64,000 bases of DNA from Sphingomonas gellani. Lineage in GTDB: Bacteria; Pseudomonadota; Alphaproteobacteria; Sphingomonadales; Sphingomonadaceae. The translations under genes were made by a program, and so were the position numbers. The stretch lies in NCBI RefSeq assembly GCF_900110035.1, contig NZ_FOCF01000004.1, positions 306,000 through 369,999 on the forward strand, given 5' to 3'. This document shows positions 26,471-36,276 of the stretch, piece after piece. The notes under the pieces are model-generated. The model had not been told where the DNA came from. It was given only the letters and a program-made list of their open reading frames with translations, and searched no databases. Numbering within the stretch: position 1 is the stretch's first letter; each line of letters starts with the position of its first letter.

Positions 26471-29283
26471 CAGAAGCGGAACCGCGCGCCAAGGGCGAAC
26501 ACGCGGCTCTCGTAACGGACGTCGCGGGGATAGCTGGCGTTCGCCAGCCCCGGCACAGCGCGCAGGGCGCGATAGGGGGAGCCGGTGATGTTGCTGACGT
26601 CGAAGGTCAGCGTCACCGCCTCGATCGCGGCGACGGACAGCGAGAAATCCAATCGCTCGATCGGGCGGTTGAACTCGGCACCGATCAACTGCCCGGCATT
26701 GTCGGTGGCGAAGAAATTGGTGACCCGCGACCGCCAGTTATACGCCAGCCGTGCCGATACCGGCCCCTTTTCATAGATGCCGACCGCGTTGTAGCTCCAC
26801 TTCGACACGCCGGGGATATCGCTGTCCTGTCCGGTCGCACCCAGCGACAGCGGCAACGCCTGCGAGGCATCGATATAGGTGGCGTTGAGCTGCGTGCCGA
26901 AACCGCTCAGCCAGCCCGGCAGGAAGTCGAAGAAGGTCTGGAAGGCGACCTCTGCGCCCTGCAACCGTCCCTTGCCGCCATTCTCCGGCCGGTTGACGAC
27001 GATCTGGCCATAGGGCGGGACATCGGTCGGCACGTTGAGGTTGGTGATGAAGCCCTGCACATCGCGGCGGAAGATCGCGCCGGTCAGGGAGCCGGTCTTC
27101 GAGAAGTACCATTCCAGCGACGCATCGTAGTTCTTCGACAGGATGGGTTGCAGGTTGATGTTGCCGCTGTTGCCGGTGATCGGCGGCGTGCCGTTGGGGT
27201 TGCCGATCGTGATCGCGGGATTGAGCTGATTATACTCCGGCCGGGTGCGCGTCTCGGTGGCCGACAGGCGCAGCTGCAACTGGTCGGTGAACTTGGCACG
27301 GAACGACGCGCTGGGGAGCACGTCGACATAGTTCTGGCGCGATGTGCTGGTGACCACGTCGCCCCCGACCAGCGCATTTCCGGTCAGCTTGGCCGCGGTA
27401 TTGACCAGTCGCACGCCGATCACGCCGTCCACCGGCGTGCTGCCCACGTCGAAGCCATAGTGGAACTGCCCGTAAAAGGCGTAGGAGCGCTCCAGAGCGT
27501 CGAGCCGTTCGTTGCGGACATAGGCGGGGATGTCAGACGCCCATAGCGCCAGTTCAGCCTGAGCCGCCGGGGTGCCGATCTGCGCCAGGCCCCGGCGTGC
27601 CAGATCGCGAAGCGCCTCGATATTGCCGACGATCCCATCGCGCGTGGGCGCATACCATTGGCTGAGCGGTGGTGCCTGGCCGCCGCGGAATCCGGCGTCG
27701 ATCGGCTCACCCGAGTCGCCACCGGGTATGTCGGTCAGCCGCAGGTTGAGTGGCCGCAACGTGGCGTAGCGCCCGCCGCTCTGCAGCCGCGCGTCGCGGT
27801 CGGTCAGGCGAAAGCCGACGTCGATCTGGTTGATGACCGGCAACTCGGTCTGAAGCTTCAGGTCGATCCGCCACTGGATACCCTTGCCCGTGGCCAGCGA
27901 GCGTCGGTCGTAGATGCCGCGCAGGATGTAGTTGTTGGGATCGTTCGCGTTGAAGCCCGGCAGGCCGAATGCCGCGCCGCCATCCTTGCCCCCGATGTCG
28001 AACACGACGTCCGCCGACTGGGCGCTACCCGGCGCGAAGTCGAGATTGTAGTCGGTATATTCGGCCTTGGAGTCGGTATAGGCGAAGTCGGTGGAAATCG
28101 TCGCGCGCTCTCCCTTCCAAGAGCCCCCGATCGCGCCCTGGAACGCGTTGGTGCGCCCGGCGCGCGTGCTTCGCGAAAAGTCGATGCCGCGGCCATTGGC
28201 GAAATCGGGCGTGACGGTCACGCTTTCCAGCGTGCCGGGCTCGGCGGCGTTGCGGACGATGTTGCTCAGCCGCGGATTGTCACTGACCAGGTTCAATCCC
28301 GCAAAGTCGTTGGCGACATCGGTGCGCGCGCCCTGGAACAGGCCGTCGATGTAGAATTCCAGGTTGTCGGCCGGGCGCCATTGAAGCGTTCCGTTCACCG
28401 ACGGCCGCCAGCGCTTTCCGCGATCGTAATAGACGCCGGCGGATTCCGGCAGCACGAAGTTGCGGTCGCCGTCGACCGGCTGGTTCTGTCCCGGGCTGAC
28501 GATGTTGCCGTTGATGTAGCGGGACGAGGTCAGGTAATGGAGCTGGGTGTAGGACACGTTCACCAATGCGCCGAGTTCGCCGATCGCGGTGTCCCAACGA
28601 TCCGTCACCAGCACGTTGAAATTGGGATCGTATGTCTTCGCCTGATCGCCATAGGTGCCGCGAACCGCGCCCGCGATCTGGAACCCGTCAAAGTCGAACG
28701 GGCGCCGCGAACGCACGTTGATGAGGCCGGCGATGCCACCCTCGATCTGATCGGCACTGGTGGTTTTGTATACTTCCAGCCCGGCCAGCGCGCCGGCGGG
28801 GAAATCCTGCAAGGCGACGTTGCGCAGTTCCGCGGTGAACATCTCGCGGCTGTTGAACGTCGTGGTGAGGTTGGGTAGCCCGCGCACCTGCACGCCGCCG
28901 GCCTCGTCGCTGCTGCGGTTCACCTGCACGCCGGTGATGCGTGCCAGTGCCTCCGAGGCGTTGTTGTCGGGCAGCTTGCCGATATCCTCGGCCACCACCG
29001 CGTCGACGATCTGGTCCGAATTGCGCTTGAGCGCCTGAGCCGTCTGGAGACTGCGGCGCAGACCGGTGACGACGATGTCCCCGTTGGCGGGCGAGGCGTC
29101 GGGCGCCGCGGCGACGGCACCATCCGCAGCGGCGGGCGGCCCGGCCTGTGCGGCGGCCTGTGCTGGCGTGCTGTCCTGAGGCTCGGCCGCTGGGTTGGCC
29201 TGCGCAGAGGCGGCCGCCGGCCATAATGAGGCAACCGCGATCGCGAGGCCGGAGACTCGGGCAAGCTCCTGCAATGTCGTCAT
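26470..29283 (-). CDS. TonB-dependent receptor, carbohydrate type
   Basis: Outer-membrane receptor of about 937 residues. It has a signal peptide ending in WPAAASAQ, then a TonB box GDIVVTGLRRSLQTAQALKRN followed by QIVDAVVAEDIGKLPDNNASEAL. This exact style is typical of sphingomonad/caulobacter glycan receptors. The plug has VQVRGLPNLTTTFNSREMF and the barrel ends VFALGARFRF with terminal Phe. ATG 29283 is preferred over GTG 29289 because GGGAG then lies 7 bases upstream. It sits between the phosphomannose isomerase and GH76, so its ligand is probably a mannan oligosaccharide. Confidence 0.9.
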   Translation of the reverse strand: MTTLQELARVSGLAIAVASLWPAAASAQANPAAEPQDSTPAQAAAQAGPPAAADGAVAAAPDASPANGDIVVTGLRRSLQTAQALKRNSDQIVDAVVAEDIGKLPDNNASEALARITGVQVNRSSDEAGGVQVRGLPNLTTTFNSREMFTAELRNVALQDFPAGALAGLEVYKTTSADQIEGGIAGLINVRSRRPFDFDGFQIAGAVRGTYGDQAKTYDPNFNVLVTDRWDTAIGELGALVNVSYTQLHYLTSSRYINGNIVSPGQNQPVDGDRNFVLPESAGVYYDRGKRWRPSVNGTLQWRPADNLEFYIDGLFQGARTDVANDFAGLNLVSDNPRLSNIVRNAAEPGTLESVTVTPDFANGRGIDFSRSTRAGRTNAFQGAIGGSWKGERATISTDFAYTDSKAEYTDYNLDFAPGSAQSADVVFDIGGKDGGAAFGLPGFNANDPNNYILRGIYDRRSLATGKGIQWRIDLKLQTELPVINQIDVGFRLTDRDARLQSGGRYATLRPLNLRLTDIPGGDSGEPIDAGFRGGQAPPLSQWYAPTRDGIVGNIEALRDLARRGLAQIGTPAAQAELALWASDIPAYVRNERLDALERSYAFYGQFHYGFDVGSTPVDGVIGVRLVNTAAKLTGNALVGGDVVTSTSRQNYVDVLPSASFRAKFTDQLQLRLSATETRTRPEYNQLNPAITIGNPNGTPPITGNSGNINLQPILSKNYDASLEWYFSKTGSLTGAIFRRDVQGFITNLNVPTDVPPYGQIVVNRPENGGKGRLQGAEVAFQTFFDFLPGWLSGFGTQLNATYIDASQALPLSLGATGQDSDIPGVSKWSYNAVGIYEKGPVSARLAYNWRSRVTNFFATDNAGQLIGAEFNRPIERLDFSLSVAAIEAVTLTFDVSNITGSPYRALRAVPGLANASYPRDVRYESRVFALGARFRF

Positions 29284-29317
29284 CGTCACTCTCCCATGTA
29301 TTCTTGTCGTTGGTGTT

Positions 29318-31042
29318 TTAGTTCTGAAGCGGGCGCACCCAGGCGCGCATGACGGCGCATTGTTCGCCTGGCGGACCGAGCGAGCGCAGCCGGTACCGTC
29401 CCACCACCGCCGGGATCACGAATGTCTCGGCGTAATGGACCTCGTAGTCCGGGAACGCTCCCGACGGGCTCTCCACGATGGCAGCATTGCCGGCCACGAG
29501 GTTGAGGACGTTGAGCGTGCCATGGGTGTCGAGCTCGATCGTCGTGGCGAACCAGCTTCGTTCGGTCTCGATGAACTCCAGCGGATGCAACCCGGTCCGC
29601 TCGCGCCGCCAATCGCTCCCCGCATCGATCGTGCGCACCTGATTGACCAACTCGCCGCGCGTGAAGTCCTCGCGACGTGTCCAGTCAATGTTGGCGAGAC
29701 CGTGTTCCAGATGGATCGGACGCGGGCGACCGTCCAGGCCCAGCCGACCCCAGTCCCACAGCTTGAAGGTGAAGATGTACGGCGTCGCGCTGATCTCCAG
29801 CACCATGGCGTTTCGTCCGGAACAATGGACTGTCCCAGCGGGGATCAGGAAGTGATCGTGGCGTCTGGCCGGCAGTCGGTTGACGAAGGCGTCGACGTCG
29901 GGCGGCGGACCGCCCGCCTGGGCCGTGGTGAGGGCCTGGGACACCATGTCCGGATCGGCCGTGTCGGTCAGCCCCAGATAGACGCTCGCATCATCGCCGG
30001 CATCGAGCAGATAGTAGCTTTCGTCCTGCGTATATGTCAGGCCGAACGCGTTGCGCGCGTAGTCGGCACGCGGATGCACCTGAAGCGACAGGTTGCCGCC
30101 GCCCATCGTGTCGAGCATGTCGAAGCGGATCGGGAACTCCGCCCCGAACCGATCCACGATGTCGCGCCCCAGCAGCGGCATGGGACGCAGCCTGACCAGA
30201 TCGAGCGCCGGGATCTCGAACTGCCGGTCGCCGAACCCCAGCAGCAGGCTGTTCTCCTCAGGCACGCAGTCGAAGCACCAGGCATAATTTGGCGGCCCGT
30301 CAGGCAGGTCGAACCTCTCACGCATCCACTGACCGCCCCAGGGACCCGCGTCGAAGAAGGGGACGGTGCGGAACGGACAGCTCGCCGCGATGTCGAGCGC
30401 GTGGACGTACGTCTCCCCCGCGATCATGCGCGGTTCCGGCCCGTTCATCTCTATGACGAAGTGCGCGTCCGGCAGCAGCGCGTATTTGATCTCGTCACCA
30501 ATCCGCCAGTCGATGAAGAACGCGCGTCGGTACTTCTCGGCGGGCCGGACCGAATAGTCGAGGCTCCCCAGGTTCGCGATCGCTCCGCCGCGCTGGCGCT
30601 GTTGCAGTTCCCATCTGGCCATAGAGACATGGACCAGCATGTCGCGCACAGGCATGACAACCGCCGCACCGGGCCCGACGACTACGGTGCGACGGCCCGG
30701 CACGCGCGATGCCCTCCACGCCGCGACCGCTGCGGTGTCGAGAAACGCGTGGATATCGATCGAGGGAAAGCGCGCGAACACCGGGTCGTCCCCCAGCAGC
30801 GTGCGCAGGTCCGCATCGAGTTGTTCCGGCTCCCGGAACAACGACATGGTGTCCACGATCTCGGCCTCGGGCCACGCGCCTCGCATCGCGTCGACAATGG
30901 CGGCGACCGGCGCGCCCGGATAGCATTCGACACACAGGTCCCCGGCGCCGGCCAGGCGGGGCAGGATCGCGTCCCATCCCCCAATACACAGGTCCGACCG
31001 TTCGTCCACGCGAACGACCGGCCGCTTGTCATAGCGGGTCAT
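29318..31042 (-). CDS. class I mannose-6-phosphate isomerase with extra N-terminal domain
   Basis: Interconverts mannose-6-phosphate and fructose-6-phosphate. The 574 residues exceed E. coli ManA (391). The C-terminal two-thirds is the zinc cupin isomerase, with LSLQVHPRADYARNAFGLTYTQDESYYLLDA, HDHFLIPAGTVHCSGRNAMVLEIS and a final cupin. The first about 200 residues (GDLCVECYPGAPVAAIVDAM through MARWELQQRQ) form a separate domain that looks like a nucleoside-kinase-type alpha/beta fold without a clear P-loop. ATG 31042 overlaps the ROK kinase stop (ATGA); the longer frame to 31132 is not needed. It is the final step of the mannose pathway in this operon. Confidence 0.82.
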   Translation of the reverse strand: MTRYDKRPVVRVDERSDLCIGGWDAILPRLAGAGDLCVECYPGAPVAAIVDAMRGAWPEAEIVDTMSLFREPEQLDADLRTLLGDDPVFARFPSIDIHAFLDTAAVAAWRASRVPGRRTVVVGPGAAVVMPVRDMLVHVSMARWELQQRQRGGAIANLGSLDYSVRPAEKYRRAFFIDWRIGDEIKYALLPDAHFVIEMNGPEPRMIAGETYVHALDIAASCPFRTVPFFDAGPWGGQWMRERFDLPDGPPNYAWCFDCVPEENSLLLGFGDRQFEIPALDLVRLRPMPLLGRDIVDRFGAEFPIRFDMLDTMGGGNLSLQVHPRADYARNAFGLTYTQDESYYLLDAGDDASVYLGLTDTADPDMVSQALTTAQAGGPPPDVDAFVNRLPARRHDHFLIPAGTVHCSGRNAMVLEISATPYIFTFKLWDWGRLGLDGRPRPIHLEHGLANIDWTRREDFTRGELVNQVRTIDAGSDWRRERTGLHPLEFIETERSWFATTIELDTHGTLNVLNLVAGNAAIVESPSGAFPDYEVHYAETFVIPAVVGRYRLRSLGPPGEQCAVMRAWVRPLQN

Positions 31043-31959
31043 GACACACTCTCCCAAAGCGGGGTGGCACCGAGCAGCGCGGCGTCGGCGCCAAGCGTGC
31101 CGCGCAGCACACGCGGAGGCTCCCCCGGGCACCAGGCATGGCGGCGCACATGGTCCTGGATGAACGGCACGACCTCGTCCGCCGCCGCGACGCCACCGGT
31201 GACCAGCACGCGCGTGGCGTCATAGGCGTGGACCAGGTTGAGCGCGGCCGTCGCCCACGCTGTCAGGCACATGTCCCGAACGACGATCGCACCATCGTCG
31301 CCAGTCCGCGCGAGATCGAATACGGCCTTCAGGTTCGGCGCGGCCACGTCGTGAAGCGCGCTGGGTCGGGGCAGGGCCTCTATCAGGCGCGGCACGGCCC
31401 AGCTGGATGCAAGCGCCTCGGCGCACCCGATATTGCCGCACAGGCAGGTCGGGCCATCCATCGCGATTGTCAGGTGGCCGCCCAGGACGGAGGCGTGGCC
31501 GCTTCTGCCCCGAACCACCGCGCCGCCCATCAACGCCGCCGATCCGATGCCGGTACCGAGGCTCAGCAGGACGGCGTCGTCCTCGTTCCTCAGCGCGCCG
31601 AAGCGATGCTCGCCCAGAAGCGCCATGCGACCATCGACCTCGAGCAGGATCGGCAGATCGAGACTGTCGCGTGCCCAGGCGTCGAAATCGAGATCGACCG
31701 CGTCCTCATATTTACCGGCCGGGGTCGACACGACGCGCCCCGAAGCCGGATCGATCAGCCCGGGAAAGGCGAGGGCGACGCCCGTCACGGCGCCGCCCAG
31801 CCGCATTTCGTCCAAGGCGGCTTCAAGCATCGGCAGCATCGCGGCGATCGAGCCGGTCGACCCGACCTTCAGTTCCCGGCGGTCTTCGACAGCGGAGCCG
31901 CGAACGCGCGCGCAGGCGATGTGCGAGCCGCCGATGTCCACCGCGAGATAGCCCTTCAT
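31039..31959 (-). CDS. ROK-family sugar kinase, probable mannokinase/fructokinase
   Basis: A 306-residue ROK kinase. It has the ATP-site start YLAVDIGGSHIACARV, the DGR catalytic region (LLEVDGRMALLGEHRFG), the glycine-rich LLSLGTGIGSAAL, and the zinc motif CLCGNIGCAEALAS (C-x-C-G-x-x-G-C-x-E). It should phosphorylate mannose to mannose-6-phosphate for the isomerase encoded next. ATG 31959 and stop 31039 overlap both neighbours by 4 bases. It lacks a DNA-binding domain, unlike the ROK protein at 33562. Confidence 0.86.
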   Translation of the reverse strand: MKGYLAVDIGGSHIACARVRGSAVEDRRELKVGSTGSIAAMLPMLEAALDEMRLGGAVTGVALAFPGLIDPASGRVVSTPAGKYEDAVDLDFDAWARDSLDLPILLEVDGRMALLGEHRFGALRNEDDAVLLSLGTGIGSAALMGGAVVRGRSGHASVLGGHLTIAMDGPTCLCGNIGCAEALASSWAVPRLIEALPRPSALHDVAAPNLKAVFDLARTGDDGAIVVRDMCLTAWATAALNLVHAYDATRVLVTGGVAAADEVVPFIQDHVRRHAWCPGEPPRVLRGTLGADAALLGATPLWESVS

Positions 31960-33293
31960 CGCGCCAGCCTCGCACCCGGATGCATCTCGCGCTCGATCTG
32001 CTCCAGCGATGCACCCTTGGTCTCGGGAAACCAGCGGAACACCAGCACGCACTGCGTCGCCATGCACAACGCAAAGAACAGGAAGGGCGCAGCCGGCGAT
32101 GCCGCGGCGGCGATCGGGAAGAGCGCGGCGACCAGCGCGTCGAACAGCCAGATGGTCCCCGCGCCCAGCGCCTGTCCAGCGGCGCGGAACCGCGCGGGGA
32201 AGATCTCGCTCAGATAGACCCAGATCACCGCACCCTGCGACGTGGCGAAGGCCGCGATGAAGCCGACGAGCACGCCGACCATCAGATAGCGGGGTAACAG
32301 GCCCAGCATGATCGCGGTCGCGGCCAGCAACAGCACCGACATCGCGGCGCCCCCCGCCAGCAACAGCGGCCGTCGGCCCAGCCGGTCGATGAGCAGCATG
32401 CCGACCGCAGTGAAGACGAGGTTCGCAAGACCCACGGCAACCGCCTGCAGGTCGGCGGACACTTGCCTGAAGCCCGCCGCCGCGAAGATGTCGTTAAGAT
32501 AATAGAGGATCGCGTTGATGCCGGTGAGCTGGTTCAGCGCGCCGATGACGATCGCGAGCATCGCAGGACGGCGCGCTTCGGTCCACAGGGCGGACAGTGA
32601 CACGGTTGCGGCCGGAGCTGGATGAGGATCGTCAACCAATTGGTGGCCGTGCAGCAGCATCGCTGCCTGTGCCGCCTCCTCGCGTCGGCCGCGCAGCATC
32701 AACGAACGCGGACTGTCGGGAACGAAGACGAGCAGGACCTGGAAGAGGATTGCAGGAAGCGCGGTCAGCCCCAGTTTCCATCGCCAGGCGTCCCCGGCGC
32801 CGACCGTCGCCCCAACCGCAGCATTGCTGACATAGGCGACCAAAATGCCGACAACGATGCTGATCTGAAAGCTTCCCACGACCGCGCCGCGACGCTCTGC
32901 AGGCGCTATTTCAGCGAGATATACCGGCGCGAGAACCGACGACGCGCCGATGGCGACGCCGGCCATGATCCGAAAGAGGATCAGCGAACTCCAGCTCCAG
33001 GCGAACGCGCACCCGAACCCGGAGAACAGGTAAAGCGCCGCCGCCAACCGCAATCCGGCGCGTGCGCCGCGGCGGTCGCCATAGACACCGGCCAGGGCGG
33101 CGCCGACCATTGTGCCAAGAAGCGCGGACGACACCGTGACGCCCAGCGCGGCGGCGGACAGCCCGAACTGCTGACGCAGAGCCTCCGTCACGCCCGCGAT
33201 CACGGCGGTGTCGAAGCCGAACAGCAGACCCGAGAGCGATACGGCAAATGCCGTGAACAACAGGCGCGGGCGTACTGCTCCACTGCTTACCAC
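31956..33293 (-). CDS. MFS sugar porter, probable mannose importer
   Basis: Twelve-helix sugar porter of 445 residues. Signature blocks are LLFGFDTAVIAGV in helix 1, GDRRGARAGL, RIMAGVAIGASSVLAPVYLAEIAPAERRG, PDSPRSLMLRGR, NQLTGINAILYY (the sugar-binding helix 7), IDRLGRRPLLL and FPETKG at the C-terminus. It starts at GTG 33293 behind GGGAGAG. It is the first gene of the mannose operon (porter, ROK kinase, isomerase, TonB receptor, GH76) and its promoter region holds the repeated AAAACAAG motif. The substrate is inferred from the operon. Confidence 0.88.
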   Translation of the reverse strand: MVSSGAVRPRLLFTAFAVSLSGLLFGFDTAVIAGVTEALRQQFGLSAAALGVTVSSALLGTMVGAALAGVYGDRRGARAGLRLAAALYLFSGFGCAFAWSWSSLILFRIMAGVAIGASSVLAPVYLAEIAPAERRGAVVGSFQISIVVGILVAYVSNAAVGATVGAGDAWRWKLGLTALPAILFQVLLVFVPDSPRSLMLRGRREEAAQAAMLLHGHQLVDDPHPAPAATVSLSALWTEARRPAMLAIVIGALNQLTGINAILYYLNDIFAAAGFRQVSADLQAVAVGLANLVFTAVGMLLIDRLGRRPLLLAGGAAMSVLLLAATAIMLGLLPRYLMVGVLVGFIAAFATSQGAVIWVYLSEIFPARFRAAGQALGAGTIWLFDALVAALFPIAAAASPAAPFLFFALCMATQCVLVFRWFPETKGASLEQIEREMHPGARLAR

Positions 33294-33336
33294 GCGCCTC
33301 TCCCGTTCTCATGGCGGTGGTCCCGACGGCCCGCCA

Positions 33337-33350
33337 TTTGCTTGTTTTGC
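33337..33350 (-). promoter_or_regulatory. mannose-island motif, copy 1 (minus orientation)
   Basis: On the minus strand this reads GCAAAACAAGCAAA, sharing AAAACAAG[CT]AA with copy 2. It lies 44 bases upstream of the sugar-porter start, in promoter position. A likely binding half-site for the ROK repressor encoded divergently. Confidence 0.4.
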
Positions 33351-33445
33351 TTCATTCCAGCGTGACCAACGCCGCGCGGCCCGGTGCGCCATGACGCAGC
33401 GGAAGGAGGGCACAATCGACCCAAGGACAGATTAGGTCAATCCAA

Positions 33446-33460
33446 AAAACAAGTAAGTAG
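33446..33460 (+). promoter_or_regulatory. mannose-island motif, copy 2
   Basis: AAAACAAGTAAGTAG lies within an A/T-rich island in the divergent promoter region between the mannose operon and its ROK regulator, 102 bases before the regulator start. It is nearly identical to the copy at 36277-36293. Confidence 0.5.
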
Positions 33461-33561
33461 AAGTTTAAGCGGGGGGGCTGTCGCGTTGCCGTTGTGTGAA
33501 GCCGGGGAGGGGGTTACCTGCACTGTCGAACAGCGCCTCCTTTCCCTCCGGAGTAAGTCTC

Positions 33562-34752
33562 TTGTCTCTGCATAAACACGCGTCGGCAGGAGAGGGCGGA
33601 TCGGGATCGCGCGCATTGCACGGCACGAACCCGGCCCGAGCGGGGGAGCGGAATCAGCGTCTGGTGCTGGAGGCGATATTGCGCGCCGGGGAGTGCACCC
33701 GCCTGCAATTGGCCGAACAGACCGGACTTTCCTCCGCCGCCATCGCGAACATCACGCAACGGCTGGCGGATCGCGGCTTCATCTTTGAAAAGGGACGTCG
33801 CACCGGGGTTCGCGGCATGCCCGCGATCCGCTTTGCCGTGAACCCCGATGGCTGCTTCAGCTACGGCGTCAACATCGACCGCGACCATGTCAGCCTTGTC
33901 GCGCTCGATCTCACCGGCGCCGTCCGCGCCCGCTACACGCAGGAGATCGACTTCGCCTCACCGAAGGCCGTGCTGACGTTCATGGGCGATGCCGTTGCAT
34001 CGCTGCTGGCAAGCGGTTCGGTCGCGCGCGACCGGATCATCGGGATGGGCGTCGCACTGCCCGGCGGGCTCGGTCACGTCGACCTGCCCGGGCTCACCCC
34101 CGAATACGCCGAATGGGACACGATCGATCTGACCTCTCTCGTGAGGCAGGTCGGACCCTGGCCGGTCGTGGTGGAGAATGATGCCGCCGCCGCCGCGATC
34201 GGCGAAGCCAGGTTCGGCAGCGGGGTCGCCCATCGCAGCTTCTTCTACATCCTGCTGTCGGCGGGATTGGGCGGCGGCATCGTGGTCGCCGGTAACTATC
34301 ATCACGGCGTGACGGGCAGGGCGGGGCGCATCGGCTTCCTCGCGGATGCGGCGGGTCGCTCGCTCCAGTCCATCGTGTCGCTATCCGCGCTGAAAGCGGA
34401 CCTGGCGTCGCATGGCTTCGCGCCCATCCCGCCTGCCGATCTGGCGAACGCGGAGCCTGCCGCGATGTTGGTGATCCGGCAGTGGATAGAGCGTGCGGCG
34501 GATGCGCTGGCCGAGCCGGTATCCACGATCAACTGCCTGATCGATCCGGGCGCCATCGTCATCGGGGGCCGGCTGCCGGTGCCGCTGATCGCGGAACTGG
34601 CCGAGGCGGTCGCTCGCCGCACGCAGACCGTGGACGAGTCGATCGTACCTTCGGCCCCCGTCATAACGGCGCAACTCGCCGCCGATGCGCCTGCGATCGG
34701 GGCGGCGATCCTGCCTTTCAACGACCTCGTCTTCCTGTCGGCGGGCGGCTGA
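33562..34752 (+). CDS. ROK-family transcriptional repressor of the mannose island
   Basis: A 396-residue NagC/XylR-type regulator. The N-terminal winged helix (LVLEAILRAGECTRLQLAEQTGLSSAAIANITQRLADRGFI) is followed by a ROK sensor domain with SYGVNIDRDHVSLVALDLTG, VVENDAAAAAIGEARFG and LLSAGLGGGIVV. The C-x-C-G zinc motif of ROK proteins is absent, as in some ROK regulators. The start is TTG 33562, with CGGAG ending 8 bases upstream. It is divergent from the mannose operon with the repeated motif between them, so autoregulation and control of both units is likely. The inducer is probably mannose or mannose-6-phosphate. Confidence 0.87.
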   Translation: MSLHKHASAGEGGSGSRALHGTNPARAGERNQRLVLEAILRAGECTRLQLAEQTGLSSAAIANITQRLADRGFIFEKGRRTGVRGMPAIRFAVNPDGCFSYGVNIDRDHVSLVALDLTGAVRARYTQEIDFASPKAVLTFMGDAVASLLASGSVARDRIIGMGVALPGGLGHVDLPGLTPEYAEWDTIDLTSLVRQVGPWPVVVENDAAAAAIGEARFGSGVAHRSFFYILLSAGLGGGIVVAGNYHHGVTGRAGRIGFLADAAGRSLQSIVSLSALKADLASHGFAPIPPADLANAEPAAMLVIRQWIERAADALAEPVSTINCLIDPGAIVIGGRLPVPLIAELAEAVARRTQTVDESIVPSAPVITAQLAADAPAIGAAILPFNDLVFLSAGG

Positions 34753-34763
34753 GCCGGCGCGGG

Positions 34764-36197
34764 TCAGAAGCGTTCGGTGAGCAGTCTCGGATAGCGGTCG
34801 GCGACAGCGGCGATCATCTGGCCAAACATGCCGTTGACCCAGGCGAACCACGACCGCGTGAAGATCGCCGGGTCGTCCTTGTTGAAGGATTCGTGCATGA
34901 AGCCCGTTCCCGCATGGGTCGCCTTCAGCGTCCGCAGGCACGCGCGAACGACATCCTCATCCCGCGTCACCATCGCACGGGCGATGATTGCCATTGGCCA
35001 TACCTGGTCCAGGCCCATGTGCGGACTGCCTATGCCGCTTGCGGCGCGACCCTGCACGAAGAACGGGTTGCGCGGGCTCCACGCCAGGGCAGCGGTCCGC
35101 TGATAGAGCGGATCTTCCACTCCGGCCGCTTCGATCAACGGCAACCCGTACAGGCTGGGATTGCCGGCATCGTCGGCGAACAACCAGTTGCCGAAGCCAT
35201 CCACTTCATACGCCCAGACCTGGCCGCCGCGGCCATCGGGAACGATCGCGTGCGCGCGCAGCGCAGCCTCCACCTCGCTCGCCAGCGCCTCTGCCGCCGC
35301 CGCGGCTGCGGTGTCGCCGCGCGCCTCGCGGTGGACGCGGGCGACCTGGCGCAGGCTGGACACGGCGAACAGGTTGGCGGGCACCAGGAACGGATAGACG
35401 CAGGCGTCGTCGGAGGGTCGGAACGCCGAGTGGATAAGGCCGACCTTGTTCGATGGCGGCCCATAGCCATCCAGCATCAGGCTGTCCGTGGGGATCTTCG
35501 TCAGCCGTTGGTATGTGTACGGTCCGGGATGGTCCTTGCGTTGCTGTACGCGGAACGTGTCGACGATCAACGCGGCCGATCGGCTCCACACGTCGTCGAA
35601 GGGGGTTCGGTCGCCGGTGATCTTCCAGTAATCGTGCGCCAGGCGCATCGGATAGCACAGGGAATCGATCTCCCATTTGCGCTGGGCCACGCCAGGTTTC
35701 ATCTCCGTGGCGTCCAGGGTGGCGGAATCCAGGTTCGACTTCGCTTGCGGATCGCGGACGAACGCGTTGGCGTAGGGGTCGATCAGGATGCAGCGGGCCT
35801 GGCGCTGGATCAACCCGTGCAGCATGACCCGCAATCCCCGGTCGGTCCCGGCAAGATGCAGGTAAGGTTCCACCTGAACCGCGCTGTCTCGAAGCCACAT
35901 GGCATCGATGTCGCCGGTGATGACGAAGGTGTCGGGTTTGCCGTCGATCTCTCCGGTGAACACTGTAGTATCGAGCGTATTCGGGTAGCAGTTCTCGAAC
36001 ATCCAGGCGAGTTCGGGGTCGGCGATCCGGGCCTTCAGGCGCAACAATTCGCGTTCGACGGCGGCACTGACGAACCTGCGTTTGGTCACAGGTGGCCGCT
36101 TGCTGACGAAGGTGGCGGCAGATGCCTGCTCCACGCTGGTGCCCGCAACCGTCAGCGCGGCGACGCCCCCGATGACTGCGCGACGCGTCGGTTGCAT
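34764..36197 (-). CDS. GH125 exo-alpha-1,6-mannosidase (paralogue 1)
   Basis: Inverting exo-alpha-mannosidase of 477 residues with a Tat signal (TRRAVIGGVAALTVAGTS). Family blocks are AWMFENCYPNTLDTTV, VITGDIDAMWLRDSAVQ, FRPSDDACVYPFLVPAN (about 259-275, with the acid Asp) and TGFMHESFNKDD (E436 as probable base). GH125 removes alpha-1,6-mannose from mannan backbones and N-glycan cores. It is transcribed convergently with the ROK regulator and divergently from paralogue 2, sharing a promoter region that contains the island motif. Confidence 0.92.
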   Translation of the reverse strand: MQPTRRAVIGGVAALTVAGTSVEQASAATFVSKRPPVTKRRFVSAAVERELLRLKARIADPELAWMFENCYPNTLDTTVFTGEIDGKPDTFVITGDIDAMWLRDSAVQVEPYLHLAGTDRGLRVMLHGLIQRQARCILIDPYANAFVRDPQAKSNLDSATLDATEMKPGVAQRKWEIDSLCYPMRLAHDYWKITGDRTPFDDVWSRSAALIVDTFRVQQRKDHPGPYTYQRLTKIPTDSLMLDGYGPPSNKVGLIHSAFRPSDDACVYPFLVPANLFAVSSLRQVARVHREARGDTAAAAAAEALASEVEAALRAHAIVPDGRGGQVWAYEVDGFGNWLFADDAGNPSLYGLPLIEAAGVEDPLYQRTAALAWSPRNPFFVQGRAASGIGSPHMGLDQVWPMAIIARAMVTRDEDVVRACLRTLKATHAGTGFMHESFNKDDPAIFTRSWFAWVNGMFGQMIAAVADRYPRLLTERF

Positions 36198-36276
36198 ATC
36201 CTTCTCCCTGGCACGTCACGGCTTCGCTGCGTCCGTGACATGGTCGGTGTGGCACGCGTATCCCATCGCCGCAATC

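Noticed and set aside
29195..31225. 676-codon open frame on the plus strand
   Set aside because: Antisense of the phosphomannose isomerase gene; no domain features.
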